The notes under the pieces are model-generated. The model saw only the letters and a list, made by a program, of their open reading frames with translations. It searched no databases and had not been told where the DNA came from. Of a stretch of DNA of 64,000 nucleotides, positions 39,701-53,306 are shown one piece after another. This DNA comes from Xestospongia bergquistia. Its lineage: Eukaryota > Porifera > Demospongiae > Haplosclerida > Petrosiidae. Every line of letters starts with the position of its first letter. Position 1 is the stretch's first letter. A program made the position numbers and the translations under genes. The DNA lies in contig OZ014424.1 of the NCBI GenBank assembly GCA_963965975.1, positions 1,116,001 to 1,180,000 on the forward strand, written 5' to 3'.

Positions 39701-40236
39701 TATTTTACACTAAAAACTACAATTCCTTTAAATAAATGAAGTTAAATTAATTACTTATGTACTTTTAATTACATATAAATATATTCATAGTTGCCACCTC
39801 AACTAATCATATTTTAACAATGTGTAAAATATTCATCTGTTCCATAAATGGGTTAAATAAACTAATAAACTCTCAATAGGGTACACCACACATTATGAAT
39901 ATACTTAATAGAAATATTATAGTACAAGGAATTAAAAATTATCACTTAATCATCTGATTTTATTTTATTCATTGTTATTAGTATTCAATGCCTCTACCAA
40001 AGGGCGGTAGGCAACCAGACAAGCCTATACTTGCCCCTGATCAAAAGATAACTTTTCGACTACCCAGATCTAGAGAGAGACTCAACCCACTTGATCCGGA
40101 CTACATTGCACACGATTCACCATTCCAATTTAATGACGTTACAAGTCGTGGTGCACAAATAGCATTTCGACATGGAAGGAAGATGCAAGGAGGAGGATGG
40201 CATAGAAACCCTAATCAAGTTAGAAAGAAGAAATGA
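36746..40236 (+). CDS. NOB1: RNA-binding protein NOB1 (18S rRNA 3'-end endonuclease)
   Basis: Exons 36746-36947, 37345-37493, 37818-37877, 38097-38669, 38801-38898, 39331-39472, 39982-40236; 492 aa. NOB1 cuts 20S/18S-E pre-rRNA at site D in late cytoplasmic 40S precursors. The PIN nuclease domain shows its acidic residues in LADSGAFIKGAP, VVNEIRD, SATDLRLIALTYQLE and TTDYSMQ. Exon 4 inserts a long Ser/Thr-rich and acidic stretch (EENEDEEIVEEEELSDSDDE) followed by GWVTPENI, equivalent to the acidic linker and GGWITP of vertebrate NOB1. The zinc ribbon is CKAC...CPHCGNKT, and the C-terminus YSMPLPKGGR...NPNQVRKKK is conserved and basic. Somewhat longer than human NOB1 (412 aa) because of the linker. 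Convergent with OSGIN, stops 251 bp apart. Confidence 0.96.
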
Positions 40237-40487
40237 GTTTCAGTCAATCCTGATCGACTCAACTTGCAGTTATCAACATTGATAAAATAGCAAAGATAAT
40301 TTTAATAACTTTATAATATACAATAATGTAATACATCTATATTTCCTAAATCTTTAATAATAAGTTGGAATATAGCAAATTGTTCCAGTGAAATAAAAAT
40401 TGAAATATATATCAACAAAATACACAAACAATCAATAAACAGTACAACAGAGAAATAAATAGTACAATGCCAAACCAAGTAAACTTA

Positions 40488-42885
40488 TTACATTTCTTCT
40501 GTAGGAGATAGATTGAGTATGCTCTGTGCACAGCCCAGCCCACTACCAAAAAGAAACCTTACAAAATTGTCACCTGCAAGAGGACCAATAGAGTATAGAT
40601 TAGGGCAATTCTCACTTTGAAATGAATACAAGTCTACATTGAGTGGATTGTGTTTAGAGTCTACTGGTTGAGTGGGATTTATTGGTAATGTCTGCTTCAC
40701 ATCATCAGGAAGAAAGTCTAAATTTGCAATGCTACCCACCATAACAATGGCTGCACTGATTTCGATAGTTTTTAAACTGCCATCTTTGCAGCTGGTAAGT
40801 ACACAATATCCATCTTCAAGGAACTCGACCACCTTATGTTGGTCAAGTGGTGTGTAGTAAGGTGACTTCTCTTTGCCTTGCATTAAGTTCCAAATTGAAT
40901 GGTACTCGCGATACATACCATGTGGTAACTTTGTAAATATTAAACTGTTATCATCGGAGCCTTGATAAAAAGCGTGATAGAGAGGGATCTCATGATCCAT
41001 ACTGAACAGAACAGCATCTGCTGCAGACATACCGGCTCCTATGACAACAATTGGTTTCCGTGTTGTTTTAATATGTTCAACATGGCTCCTAAATTGTGAC
41101 ATGTTGTGCATGACAAAACATGCGTCCTCCATTGGCACATGTAGTCGTCTTGGTCTTGTGAGACCACATGCTAATACTAACTTTTTAGCTTTTACAGTGA
41201 TTTGTTCTCTTTTCTTTGTCAATCTACAGCAAGATTTTGTTGTTATTTGCCAACATGTATCAGTTTGTTCGATTGACGGACAACACACACCACAATCACA
41301 AGGATCTTCACACTCACACATTCTCTCAGTACATGACAAACCTTCGGAATCCATGTCTTCTTCAAAAGACGTGTCGCAAATAGAACGTGTAGTTAATCTT
41401 TCAACTTTATTAACGACTACACCGTCAATAAAATTGTTGGCCAAATTCATTTCTTTTACATATTTTAAGTAGTATTTTGCAACATCTCCAGCTGTTGCTC
41501 GTCTTTCCTCCAATTGGCTGGGTTTGCAACAACCTTCAGATGTCCTTTCCTTATCTTTCATATCCTCTTTCTTCCAGTCAAGAAACGAATAGATGGGTAA
41601 GTTCAACCACTCACATAGACTTAGTGTGAGCAGTGATTGCTCCATATAATGCCACACTCCTCCTGGTTTCCCCCAACCTAACACAATATGAGAACAACGT
41701 TGATTATCATCTTGAACCCATTTGAGCGATGAACGACGTTGTTCACCCATGTCTGCATTAGGATGAAAGAGGGTATCAAAAAGAAGGGAGACTGGATTGT
41801 TGGAACGTCCTTCTAGACCATCGGATAAGTATTGTAAATCCTATAGCATAAAAGTCCACATGTAAGAAAATGTTTTGACACAAAGTCACAAGAAGAAAGC
41901 AATTTCTATACATTACACAATATTAACATCAATGCTTTCAAATCAGACCACAGAATGTATTAATTATATGTTGACTTTATACACTCAGCACTTTTTCTGA
42001 TAACTTAGTTAATTAATTCAATAAAAACATTAATTTTATTAAATACTAATATTTTATGCTATCTTTATTTAGGAATGCCGACTAATTGAATGCATTATTG
42101 GACACAATTACAATATTGGTCCCTTAATTATGGATAGGTGATTATTATTATAAGATGTTTATTCTCTCACTTAAAATGTTTAGACTTGAAAGATAATTGA
42201 TTATTTATTCAAAGAGCTACAAGTATTTAAGCTAATATAAGCACTGTGAAAGAACGTTGTATAGAACTTTGAAGAGATGACAATTTTGTAGTGTTAGCAA
42301 CTACAAACTGAGTTTTATTTACCTGTTCTAACAGTGACATCTTGAGGTTTTTATCTAGTTTCGACTTTAAAATTCGGTTAGGATGCTTCCCATTGAAGTA
42401 AGGTTTGTAGCCAGAAAGCAGCAATGACAAGAAGATAGCTGAAGGACCATTGCCTATATAAGGAATTAATGTGTTATTAAGGAAACAGTACAGCTCAATT
42501 AGGATAGACAGCCTGGGGATAAAATGCCGGACAGGGGCAAGGTTTCTTGCTATATAGTTTAGCGATAAAGACTATACTTACCGATAACGGCTACATCAAC
42601 CTTAATTTCTCTCGGGACGGTAGGTTGAGAAGTGCTTTGCAAAGTATGTTCTGCGCCAGTTGTGTCATGCTCGCTATAGTCTGTGCAGCACTCATCGCCG
42701 CTACAATAAGCGGACTCTCTCCCGCCGCTGCACATTACTTCCATGACTTCTGGCCAATTCCTCAACACTAAGCGAGAAGGGCTCAGAACATGAGATCCAC
42801 TGGCAAGAGTGAGAAAATTTATATAAGGAGCTACATTAGTATCCTGACGTAAACGGACTCGTGAAATTAATGATTTAACTTCCAA
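40488..42885 (-). CDS. OSGIN-type oxidative stress-induced growth inhibitor
   Basis: Exons 42885-42582, 42453-42323, 41840-40488; 595 aa. OSGIN proteins are FAD-type oxidoreductase-fold proteins linked to oxidative stress and growth control. The dinucleotide motif IGNGPSAI is formed across the first exon junction; HPNRILKSKL, DLQYLSDGLEGRSNNPVS and LGWGKPGGVWHYM are strong family signatures, and a second site is VVIGAGMSAADAV. DFLPDDVKQ and the C-terminal GPLAGDNFVRFLFGSGLGCA are also typical. Two cysteine-rich inserts are unusual: MCSGGRESAYCSGDECC in exon 1 and, in exon 3, CTERMCECEDPCDCGVCC, where vertebrate proteins have a short loop. The start gives a longer N-terminus than vertebrate OSGIN; it lies 298 bp from the divergent PHLPP start. 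OSGIN1 versus OSGIN2 cannot be decided. Confidence 0.9.
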
Positions 42886-43182
42886 AGCAACTTATGGGTG
42901 GATCTCTGTTGTTGTGTTGCATTTGCAAACCCTATTTTTTCAGATAAACTTAACACATCTTTTGTAAAAAAAGAACTTAAAGAGTGGTTTCTACAGCAGA
43001 ACAGATCTCCAGTTACCATTAAAGAAATACTGAGGTATGATTAATATATATTATTATAATCATAACCATTTTATCTCGGTAAATATACCTTTATTGTTAC
43101 ATTCATTATAAATCATTGCTCTTCCTATGCACAATTGACAATCTATATTATTCTATAGAATATTCAAAAATCAGAAATAACC
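42886..43182 (+). promoter_or_regulatory. Divergent OSGIN/PHLPP promoter and PHLPP 5' leader
   Basis: Short spacer between divergent start codons. It appears to contain a noncoding PHLPP first exon ending CTGAG|GTATGA (donor near 43034), joined to CTATAG|AATATTC just before the start. A short upstream frame beginning ATGGGTGGATC (42894) ends at AGATAA, so it would not extend the protein. Confidence 0.45.
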
Positions 43183-44501
43183 ATGGCAACTCGTGTGTGG
43201 AATCAAGTGCCAGGTGCTATGTATTGGGGAGCAATGCCATCATCCCCTAACCCCTCTTTTAGCTCACTTCCTTCAGATCCAGTCTTAACCTCAAGCCCAA
43301 AAGCCAAGAGCAGTTCTCTTCCGCCTCGTGCTAGAAATATGAGCTTAAATTTTTACGATTTTGCAGACAATGTGCAAGATGAAAAAGGTTTGCAAGAGTG
43401 GATCAAGGAGGGACCAAACAGAGGAGCCATTCGTGTGTACCAGCCAGGCTCAACTTATTCTGAATTGATAAAATGTGATACACAAACACATGCCGATATT
43501 GTGATGTCCAAATGTGTCACTAATGATCTCTACGTTTATTATGCTGGTCAGTCATCTGAGCCATTGGGTTATGACAGTCGGCCATTGGATATACAGAACA
43601 ACTTCTTATACTCACTTGGATATACTGATCCTCAGAGAATTCAGTTTGAAGGGACTCGAGAAGATTTGGTCTACATGTTTAAGTTTGTAGCAGGTGAGAT
43701 ATTTTATGGCATTTGTAGAGCAAGATATATAGAGGATTTGATGCCTGGTATGTTACTGACACCCACCCACTAAACTTGAACTGTAAAAGTATGTCTAGCC
43801 ACACACAATATTATGAGTGAAATTAACAATTATGAGTTGATTTGCAGGAAATATAATACTACTACTCATAATTGATAATATGTCCATTAGTAGTTCTAGT
43901 AAATTTTTTGAGGATGCTGTCTTGACTTATGACTCTTGTTTTAAAACTACCAAAACACTATTAGAATATCATTCTGTCAATTGTATTCCAAATGTCTACT
44001 ATAGAGATAATATTGTATTTACAATTCTATAGAAATGTACTGTGTTATTTGTAAGAGTAAACAAAAGTTTGTCAAAAAGTACCAACAAAATGTCCAGTCT
44101 ATTCCAACATACTCCTTGTTAAGACTATAATTATTATTGTAATACTATATCTTGTTGTGTTTCATAGGCAAAGAGGAAAACAAAGCAGATGAGAGAGTAC
44201 AATTGACATGTACTATTAAAGTTAAAGAAATTGGAACGTTTGGGTTTTGGTCAAAGAGATTTTGTGTCCTTTGCGGATCACAGCTTCATATCTTTTCGTC
44301 GAGTCAACCCAAGGGGAAACCATCACTAACGCTGGATTTAGCTGGTGGGAAAATTACTGAGCAAGAAAACAAAAAGCATTTCTATTGTCTCCAAGTTGTT
44401 ACTAAGAAGAAAACAGTTCTTTTGTCTTTTGATAGTCGCTATGATCAGTCAGTTTGGCTTAAAAGGGCAGCCAAGGTAAATATTTAACTTTTGACATATA
44501 G

Positions 44502-44596
<95 letters not shown>

Positions 44597-47500
44597 TATC
44601 TATCTATCTTTCTCTCTCACACACTCTTTCTCTAGGTTGTTACAAAACATCCACTAGAAGCCAATCTTTCACGATGCAGTCTAAACAAAATTCCAAAATA
44701 TCTTTTTCTCAACAAAGATCTTGCTGCTCTCAACTTGTCACATAATTTCATGTTGGAAATGGTTGAGGCCTCTGTTAGTCCACAACCAGAAGGCTGGATC
44801 AACGACATTCATAAGTTCTCACATTTACGCATTCTCTCACTCAGTGACAACCATTTAGTTCATTTTCCAATCTCTGTCTGTAACATATTCACACTGGTTG
44901 AGCTAGATGTCTCCTGCAACAAAATCAAAGTCATACCACCTGATATACAAAGACTAAGGAGGTTAGTGTATTTGACTGTATCCTTAGTTATGAAGTGTCT
45001 GCTTGTGGAGAAGTTACCTTATAAATCTACACTAATTTAATTTAACAGTTTACTATATACAATGAAATTTGCATATGCTAGAATTTAATATCATAGATAA
45101 ATTATATTCAGCTTAGAATTAGTTCTTGTCACTAAGCAATTACTAAAGTTTGTAGATCTATTGATAGTAGACTTAAAACATAGTTGATTAAAAATGTTTT
45201 AAAACAAAAATTACTTATGCTTGTGTCCACTTGGTTACTACAACTGAATTACCTTAAATGAATCCTCTTATTTGAGGAAATCCATTAAACATTTAATTTT
45301 TGAGGTTTACCACCACTTTGAAAGAATCCTTTTATTAAAGAAACCATTTAACAATTCAATTATGGTTTGCTAGCTTTATTCAATTGACTACCACCACCCA
45401 AGCTCTTTGATGGTCTAACTAATAAACAAAAGGAATTAACTAAATAAGTTAGACAACAGAATTGTATCTACATGTAGACCAGTTTCATTAGCTCTAATCT
45501 GATATGTACACAAACTAGGAGATGTTTCCTCACAAGATTATAGTTATTAAAAATAGCAGCTGCTCTACATTATAGCAACTCAAGGCATTTAATTTTGTGT
45601 ATTAAATTCATTAAAAAGAATATGCACCTGTATTTGATGTAACCTATAGATTAGAATTAACATGTCTAATGAGGTTATTATTGAAGACAACTTACCAACC
45701 TCTTACATATTCTTATCATTTACTGTTAGCCAGTGTTTATAGATCAGTCAGAAGTGGATTATTAGTTGTATGTCCTTACCTCTAGTCTTAAACCCTAAAC
45801 ATTAACTATACACAGCAAGTATGACTTCCTGCCAGACCTACAGACACTACCTTATTACAACTCTTTCTTTCTGATTATATCATTGTGTCTCTATATAGTC
45901 TCACAACTTTATTGCTTCACTCCAATCTGATTTCAACTCTGCCATATCACTTACATAATCTTCATCGATTGACTACCTTAGTCATTGCCTTCAACAAGTA
46001 ATGATTATCTACAAGTTATTATAATATTTAATTGATTTTTAATTACAGATTTAAAACTGTGCCTCATATTGTGAAAGAATTGGAATCATTGAGAATTTTA
46101 ATAGCAGCTGGAAACAACATAACGTAAGTACATGTAGTCAAACATTAGAGTCTAACATATATACCAAAGCTATACCTCCTCTATCTAATACAGCTGCTTT
46201 TTTATATAACTTGTGTACATCTAAGTATGATCTTGTGGTTGTTGTGATCTACAGTGGTCCACTCAACGTAGGCATTTAAAATATGCTATCCATTGTGACC
46301 CATAGTGAAAAGCATTGACCAGTATGATACAGTCAGCATTTACTTTATATAACCAAATATGGCTCTTATAACAAAATACATACTATCTAATACAGCTGAC
46401 TTTATATAATTGGCATATACTAGCATCAACATTACTACCTGTCAGGTTGTAATCAGTTAAGGATATCCTGAGGTTGAAAAATACAATATTAGTATGGATT
46501 TATAGACTGTTAGGTTTCAGTCTACGGTTAGTAACTTTATTATATAACTTGTTACATTAGATGATCCAGAAGTAACTTGATATCATTGAATTCTTTTGTT
46601 CTTTCAGCTCTTATGATAGTATATCATTGTCTTAGTCATATACTCCCATATAAATTCAAGTATCATATACTCCCATATAAATTCAAGTGTATAATCACAT
46701 AATATATTACAAACATCCAGACAGTTTGTATAGAACATGTATCCTGAATATTGAGGTTGTCTTAATTCATAGTATTGTTTCAAAATTGACAAATAGTTTA
46801 CATAACCTTATTACATATAATATAATATAATATAATATAATATAATATAATATAATATAATATAATTTATTGTTGTATTTGAATTGAAGATCAATTCCTG
46901 AAGACATCAATCGTATTCAGACACTACAGATATTGGACGTGAGGTTGAACAAAATCAAAGACAATCTTCCCTCGACTTTGCCTGACCTCCCCATCTTTTT
47001 TAGTCTCAATATTAGAGGCAACTCTATTACCGACTTGGACATGAGACGAGCAAAGAACCTTCATGTCATCAACTGTTCTGATAACAATATACGTTCGCTG
47101 TCATTACACAAAGGAAAACTGAGTATGGTGAATGCAAGAAATAACAGTAAGTTACATAGGCACTTCTATTGTGTAGTTAACTATCAACCTGATAACACAT
47201 TCATCATAGAATTGGAAAAACATTGTGATAAATATTGATGAATGGAATAAGCGTACAACTTTTTTAAGCAATATGTTATACATTGTATGTATTTAAGTAA
47301 AATTTGAAAGTCATTCACAACAGAAGGTATTAGCTATCTACCATTTATTAATCCAGCTGCTGAGCTAAGCAACTATGACTTATGTAGAGCACTACAAGTA
47401 ACTTTGTGTTGTACTTTATAACTATTAATATAACTAGTACATATTGACTGTAAACAGTGATATTACATGGCAGATATCCACATACTGAGTACAGCTGGTA

Positions 47501-50500
47501 TTATCAAATAGCACTATATAATATTAATTGAGTACAGCTGGTATTATCAAATAGCACTATATAATATTAATTGAGTATAGCTGTATTATCAAATAGCACT
47601 ATATAATATTAATTGAGTATAGCTGTATTATCAAATAGCACTATATAATATTAATTGAATACAGCTGTATTATCAAATAGCACTATATAATACTAATTGA
47701 GTACAGCTGGTATTATCAAATAGCACTATATAATACTAATTGAGTACAGCTGTATTATCAAATAGCACTATATAATATTAATTGAATACAGCTGTATTAT
47801 CAAATAGCACTATATATTAATGTACTTATATCAATTAAATGACCATATTCAGTTGATCTTCTATTTCTTTATAGATATAACAAAGCTAACAGTTGTCTCT
47901 ACTCCTATTAACTTAACATCTCTTGATATATCAAGGTAAAGCAAATATATACATAATATTATGATATTTGCCAACATGATGGTAAGATACAAAATATACA
48001 TAATTATAAGTGGTAAAAGGTGATCAAATTGAAGCAAGAGAGAAACCACAACTCAACTTTTATTGATTGACAAGAATTTTATTGACTAAATTTGTAACTG
48101 GAAAACCCCTCTTGCTTTCAGGACCACCATTATGGATTCTTATTGTGCTCTTTTACAGTTAGTGATGATTTTGTTTTTATGTTATTGTGGGACAACAAAA
48201 TTACTGTTTACATCAGGGCCTCCAACCTCAAAATTTGATTTTCCCCTAGGGGAACTAAAATTTTTCCCTTTATTTCCCTAAATACAAAATTAGTAACCCC
48301 CTAAACCCCCCCTTAAGTTTTACAATATTTCCTTGAATTTTCCCTAGAAAAACCAATAGTTATCTTATACTTAAACCAATACTTAGTCATTGTCAGAGTC
48401 AGAACTTTCATCACTATCATACATTTCTAAGTCGACACATTTGCACATGGAACTGTCAGGTTTAAATTCCACACAAGTGCAAGGCAAGCTTCGTTTAGTC
48501 AAAATAATAGCATCTAAAGTTTTTGTTTTCATACTATTTCTTGTCTTGTTTTGTTGTATGCCTGCTAATCAGTAAATTTTACATGTATGCAATCATGCAT
48601 GTTTATCAAAAATAGATTTTAAACAGGCTATGAATTTATTATTAGTTATAAATATTATTAAAAGGTTTGAAATTATAAAATCCCTAAATTCCTTAATTTT
48701 TAAAAATTCCTCCCCTGGACCCTAAGTTAATCAATTATTCCCTAGTTTTAGGGAAATTTCCCTAACATTGGAGGCCCTGGTTTACATCCTGTAATGAATA
48801 ATTTTATACCAAAGTATGTTTTTGTCACTTCATTAAATGACTCATGAAAAAGACAAGCATATGTATTGATAATTATAGCATCATACTCCACTACAAATTT
48901 ATCGTATGATATTAAAAATAAATGTAAATGGCAAAAGGTGGTCATATTTGAAGCAAGAGGGTAGAGGGTGGTTTCTGCAGTAAGTTAGCTAGTAGCTACT
49001 GAGAAGGTACAAGAATTGATATACTGCAATCTAACAACACCAGAGAGTTATATAGTATATTGCTACTGATGTTTATAGTTATAGTTAACATATAACAACA
49101 CCAGAGAGTTATATAGTATATTGCTACTGATGTTTATAGTTATAGTTAACATACCAAAGTAATTATAATACTATATTAACTACATATGTACTCTGTATGA
49201 TACAACACAACATCATTCATCTTGTGTTGTGTACTACATATCTACTGTTACATATCTAGCCAACTGCAAAGGCCCTCTTCCTTTCTGGACCACCACTACG
49301 ACACTATTGGACTGCTTATATATTTACTGCAGATTTTCTTTTAATGCAGCTGTGGGACATTATTTTTTACATTCTACATCCTACTATGAATAATATTATA
49401 ATCATTGTGTCATTAGTTAGTAGTGATAGTACGTTAGCATGTTTTTATAACATGCAGTAAATGAGACAGAAAACAGTAGTCCAGAATGATCTTAGCTACC
49501 AGCTGCCACTCGTATAGCACTATTTGGCTCATACAACACCACAACCTGTATGAACCCAATAACATAGTTGCACATATATGGGATATAATACATCTTTGAT
49601 ATACCCACTCACTATACTATATATAATATGTGATATATAAATTATGGTAGTATGTACAAGTACATGTATATGTACATATATATGGGTATATAATGTTTTC
49701 TCATTCTATTAGGAATGAATTGACTCAGTTACCAGAGTCTTTAACTAATTTAATAAACCTAGACAAGTTAATATTGAGCTATAATAAATTATCCTCTTTA
49801 CCAAAAAAGTAAGTAATATATTTTAAATCCATAATTAAGTCATCATACAGTAGACATTACTTAATACTATCATAATAATTTATACTATATCAACATATAA
49901 TAATATTAAGATTATACTGAATGTACTGATATAATGGACTCAAGTTGTAATGTGTGCTAATAAACATATAATATAAATTACATACATATAGTTTACCCAG
50001 TGATGAAGGGTAATATAGACATTGTTAGGCTTGACTATAACTACCTTTATAACAATCTATTGTCAAAAAGTAATTGTTACTGTGAATTTCATCAATGGTT
50101 AGTGATATTTTCAAAGGATTCTACTTTTAGTAGAAGAATGTATGTATAAACATTTACTGTAAACCATTGTTCCTGTAAGTGAATTAGTAGAATATTTAGA
50201 ATTCTACCAACTCACTTATTGGTTGGTGATATATATAACACATTAATAGAGTGATATTTAATAATTGAAGACTAAACAATTAATAAACTCATTAAAATAA
50301 TTAGATTTCATGGTCAAAAATAAATGTGTAATTTTTACAACTTCATTCAATTATTAAATAACTATTCTCCACTAATTTATAATTAATAATTTATTACCTA
50401 TAATTATATTAATATTATTTGTTACTATAGTACATTGAAGACATTACCAAAGTTAACTGTATTACATTTAAGTAATAACTTACTTGTCAGTTTACCAACT

Positions 50501-53265
50501 ATTGGAGAGGAATGTTCAGTAGAGTCATTAGATGTTCACTCTAACAAATTAACAGAATTACCAGCAAACATCTTCTCTAGTTGTGTAAAGTAAGTAATAT
50601 TAACTTGATAATGGAGGGAGAGATCAATTAAACAGGAAAGGAGGGAGGGAAGTGTAACCTCAGACAATGCTTGTATTTATAGCTTATTATAACCTATAAA
50701 ACTACCATTATTAACATTGTTATAAAGCATTACTTTTGTAGTTTGCAATATGTGTTTCATTGTTATGGTATTAACAGAACTTCACATATTTTGAACTTGT
50801 TTTTTATGTAATGAGAAAGGGAGGAAAGAGAGAGAAGGGACTCTGAAATAACACCTGTTATTAAATCAATATTAGCTAATAGTTTGCATATTTCTATCAT
50901 TATTACTAACCACATATCATGTTACTTCATTGCCTTATTGTCCATTTCTGTTTACCTCTACAGACTCAAACAACTCAACATATCTAATAATCCTATCAAT
51001 GCTTTACCATTACTCACAAGGAAACATACACAACCATCACACCAGCATACAGCATCTCATCAACTCAGTGAACTAAGAGCATGTAATTGTTCATTGACTA
51101 GCGAGAGTATTGATATTATTGTGAGGTAAGTATAGTGTGAATAGAAATAAGATATCATTGTAACAGTCAGTGCCATTGTAAAAAAATAATACAGCTGTCA
51201 TATTAGTAATTAACTATTATCTATAAGACAGATTGTATTACACATGAATACTTTAGACAGACATAATTTAGTTAAGACACCTAATATGTGTAGATATAAT
51301 GTAATATATACATATACTATAAATGTAGATATGTGTATTGTGTACGTGTATTTTATATGTACATATATGTAATATACATATGTACTATAAATGTATAATA
51401 GTTGTAATTGTATTGACAAATGGATATCAGGCATAGTGCTATATACTACTGTTAGTAGTTGGGTGTTGCCAATAAACATGATAATTAATATGTTTACAAC
51501 TAGGACCAGCATATCAGTGTAAACAAATTAAATGTCTGTGATGTATAATGTTGTACAAAAGGGTTAATAATATTGTAGCATATTACAGTGGAGTTATTGT
51601 ATGAAGTAATTGTGTTTAAACATGTTAATGAGCAAATTAATAGATTATACAGCAATTTGAGCTCCTATAAATATAATGTTATTATTTATATTTTCTTTGA
51701 TTGTTTACAGCTTAAGAAAATTAAAACTACTTCATTTAGCATACAACTCACTGAAGACTGTTCCACCAGAGTAAGATGGTAGAAGATATATCATATATTT
51801 ATCTCTCCCCCCCCCCCCCTCTCTCTCTCTCTAGGCTATTTTCCTCTCTTTCTGAATTGGAATATCTCAATCTTGCTGGCAATCAAATACATACTCTCAC
51901 ACAGCCTCCATATCCATGTCCAAGACTTGTCTGTCTTATCCTTCACTCAAACAATCTCACAGAGCTACCTGAGTTTCCCAGTATGCCTGCCGTGGAAACA
52001 TTAGATTTATCTTGTAATAACCTCAAGAAAATGCCTCAGGTAAAGGAAATAAATGAGTAACCGATATCATCAGTTATAGGACATGTTCCACATATATGTG
52101 TATATCATAGACTATACCCATTTATTAAAATTTAATTAAAATATTTAAGTCACCAATAACAATAGTAGTAAAGTGGTAACAGCTATCAAGAGTACAATTT
52201 TATTCCTTTTAGTTGTTTAGGCGCCTCAGAACACTTGATCTTTCTTATAATAAAGACATGACAATTAAGCCAAGAGAGGTTGAAAATTTTCGGTGAGACA
52301 ACTAATAACTTAATTTGTCATAATTACAGTATTATCTACTCTTACAGTTATTTGCAGTTTTTTGGTCTTGAAGGCATTGGTGAAAGAGCTTTAGAAATAC
52401 GAAAAGTTTTAGGAGATTGTGTTGAAGTTGACAGCCTTACTCATCACGAGGTGTGGTCTTATGGCTCAGCTTGTATCAGAGGGACAAATTTATCAAAGAC
52501 TAATGAACGTTGTATGCAACAAGTAAAGATACCTGTCCTCAATGAGGAGAGACAAGATGGACTGTTTGCTATGATTGATGGAGGGAAAGCACCAGATGCT
52601 GCCACAAGAATTAAAAAGAAGCTCCCTCCAATTCTGAATGCTGAATTTTTAGCTAGTGAAGAAAGAAAAAAAGACAAGAGAGTGTTAGAGAAACACTTAA
52701 TATATTTGGACCATACCTTCCTAACCACACACAGGTTAGAAATTGGATGGATGGAAGGACAGTTAGATAGAAAGATAGAAGGACACAGATAGATAGACAG
52801 AGATAAGGAGAGATAGATATGTGATTAAATCAATAAATAGATGAACAGATTAATATACAGTTATTCTTACTAGGCGACTGGGACCAATTGGACTTAAATT
52901 CGGGGCATCTCTAGTGTTAGTTCATTTACAGAGGCTACCTAATGGTGACTTTGTACTCAATACTGCTAATACAGGGTTAGGTGATGCTATCCTTTGTCAT
53001 GGGAGTCAAGCAACATCACTTGCTTTGCCACATAATCCTACAACCAATCGAGAAGAGATCCAACGTGTTGTGGAACAAAGAGGGTTCATTTCTGAGGTAA
53101 GGAACATGGAACTTTGTCTTAAATTGTCAAATACATCTCCTCCTAAGTTTAATAATAGTACTAGTACAAATTTAAAAATATTCCAATATAATAAGGTCTT
53201 GTCATTCTCAGCCATGTACATGTACATTGTTATTATCTGCATCATTGTGTGTATTACAATATCTA

Positions 53266-53306
<41 letters not shown>

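Noticed and set aside
42890-43040. Short frame DKLNTSFVKKELKEWF as a possible PHLPP N-terminus
   Set aside because: After splicing it meets a stop (CAGAAATAA) before the good start at 43183, so it is treated as 5' leader.
44491-44745. Ser/Leu repeat frame over the CT microsatellite
   Set aside because: Low-complexity intron sequence.
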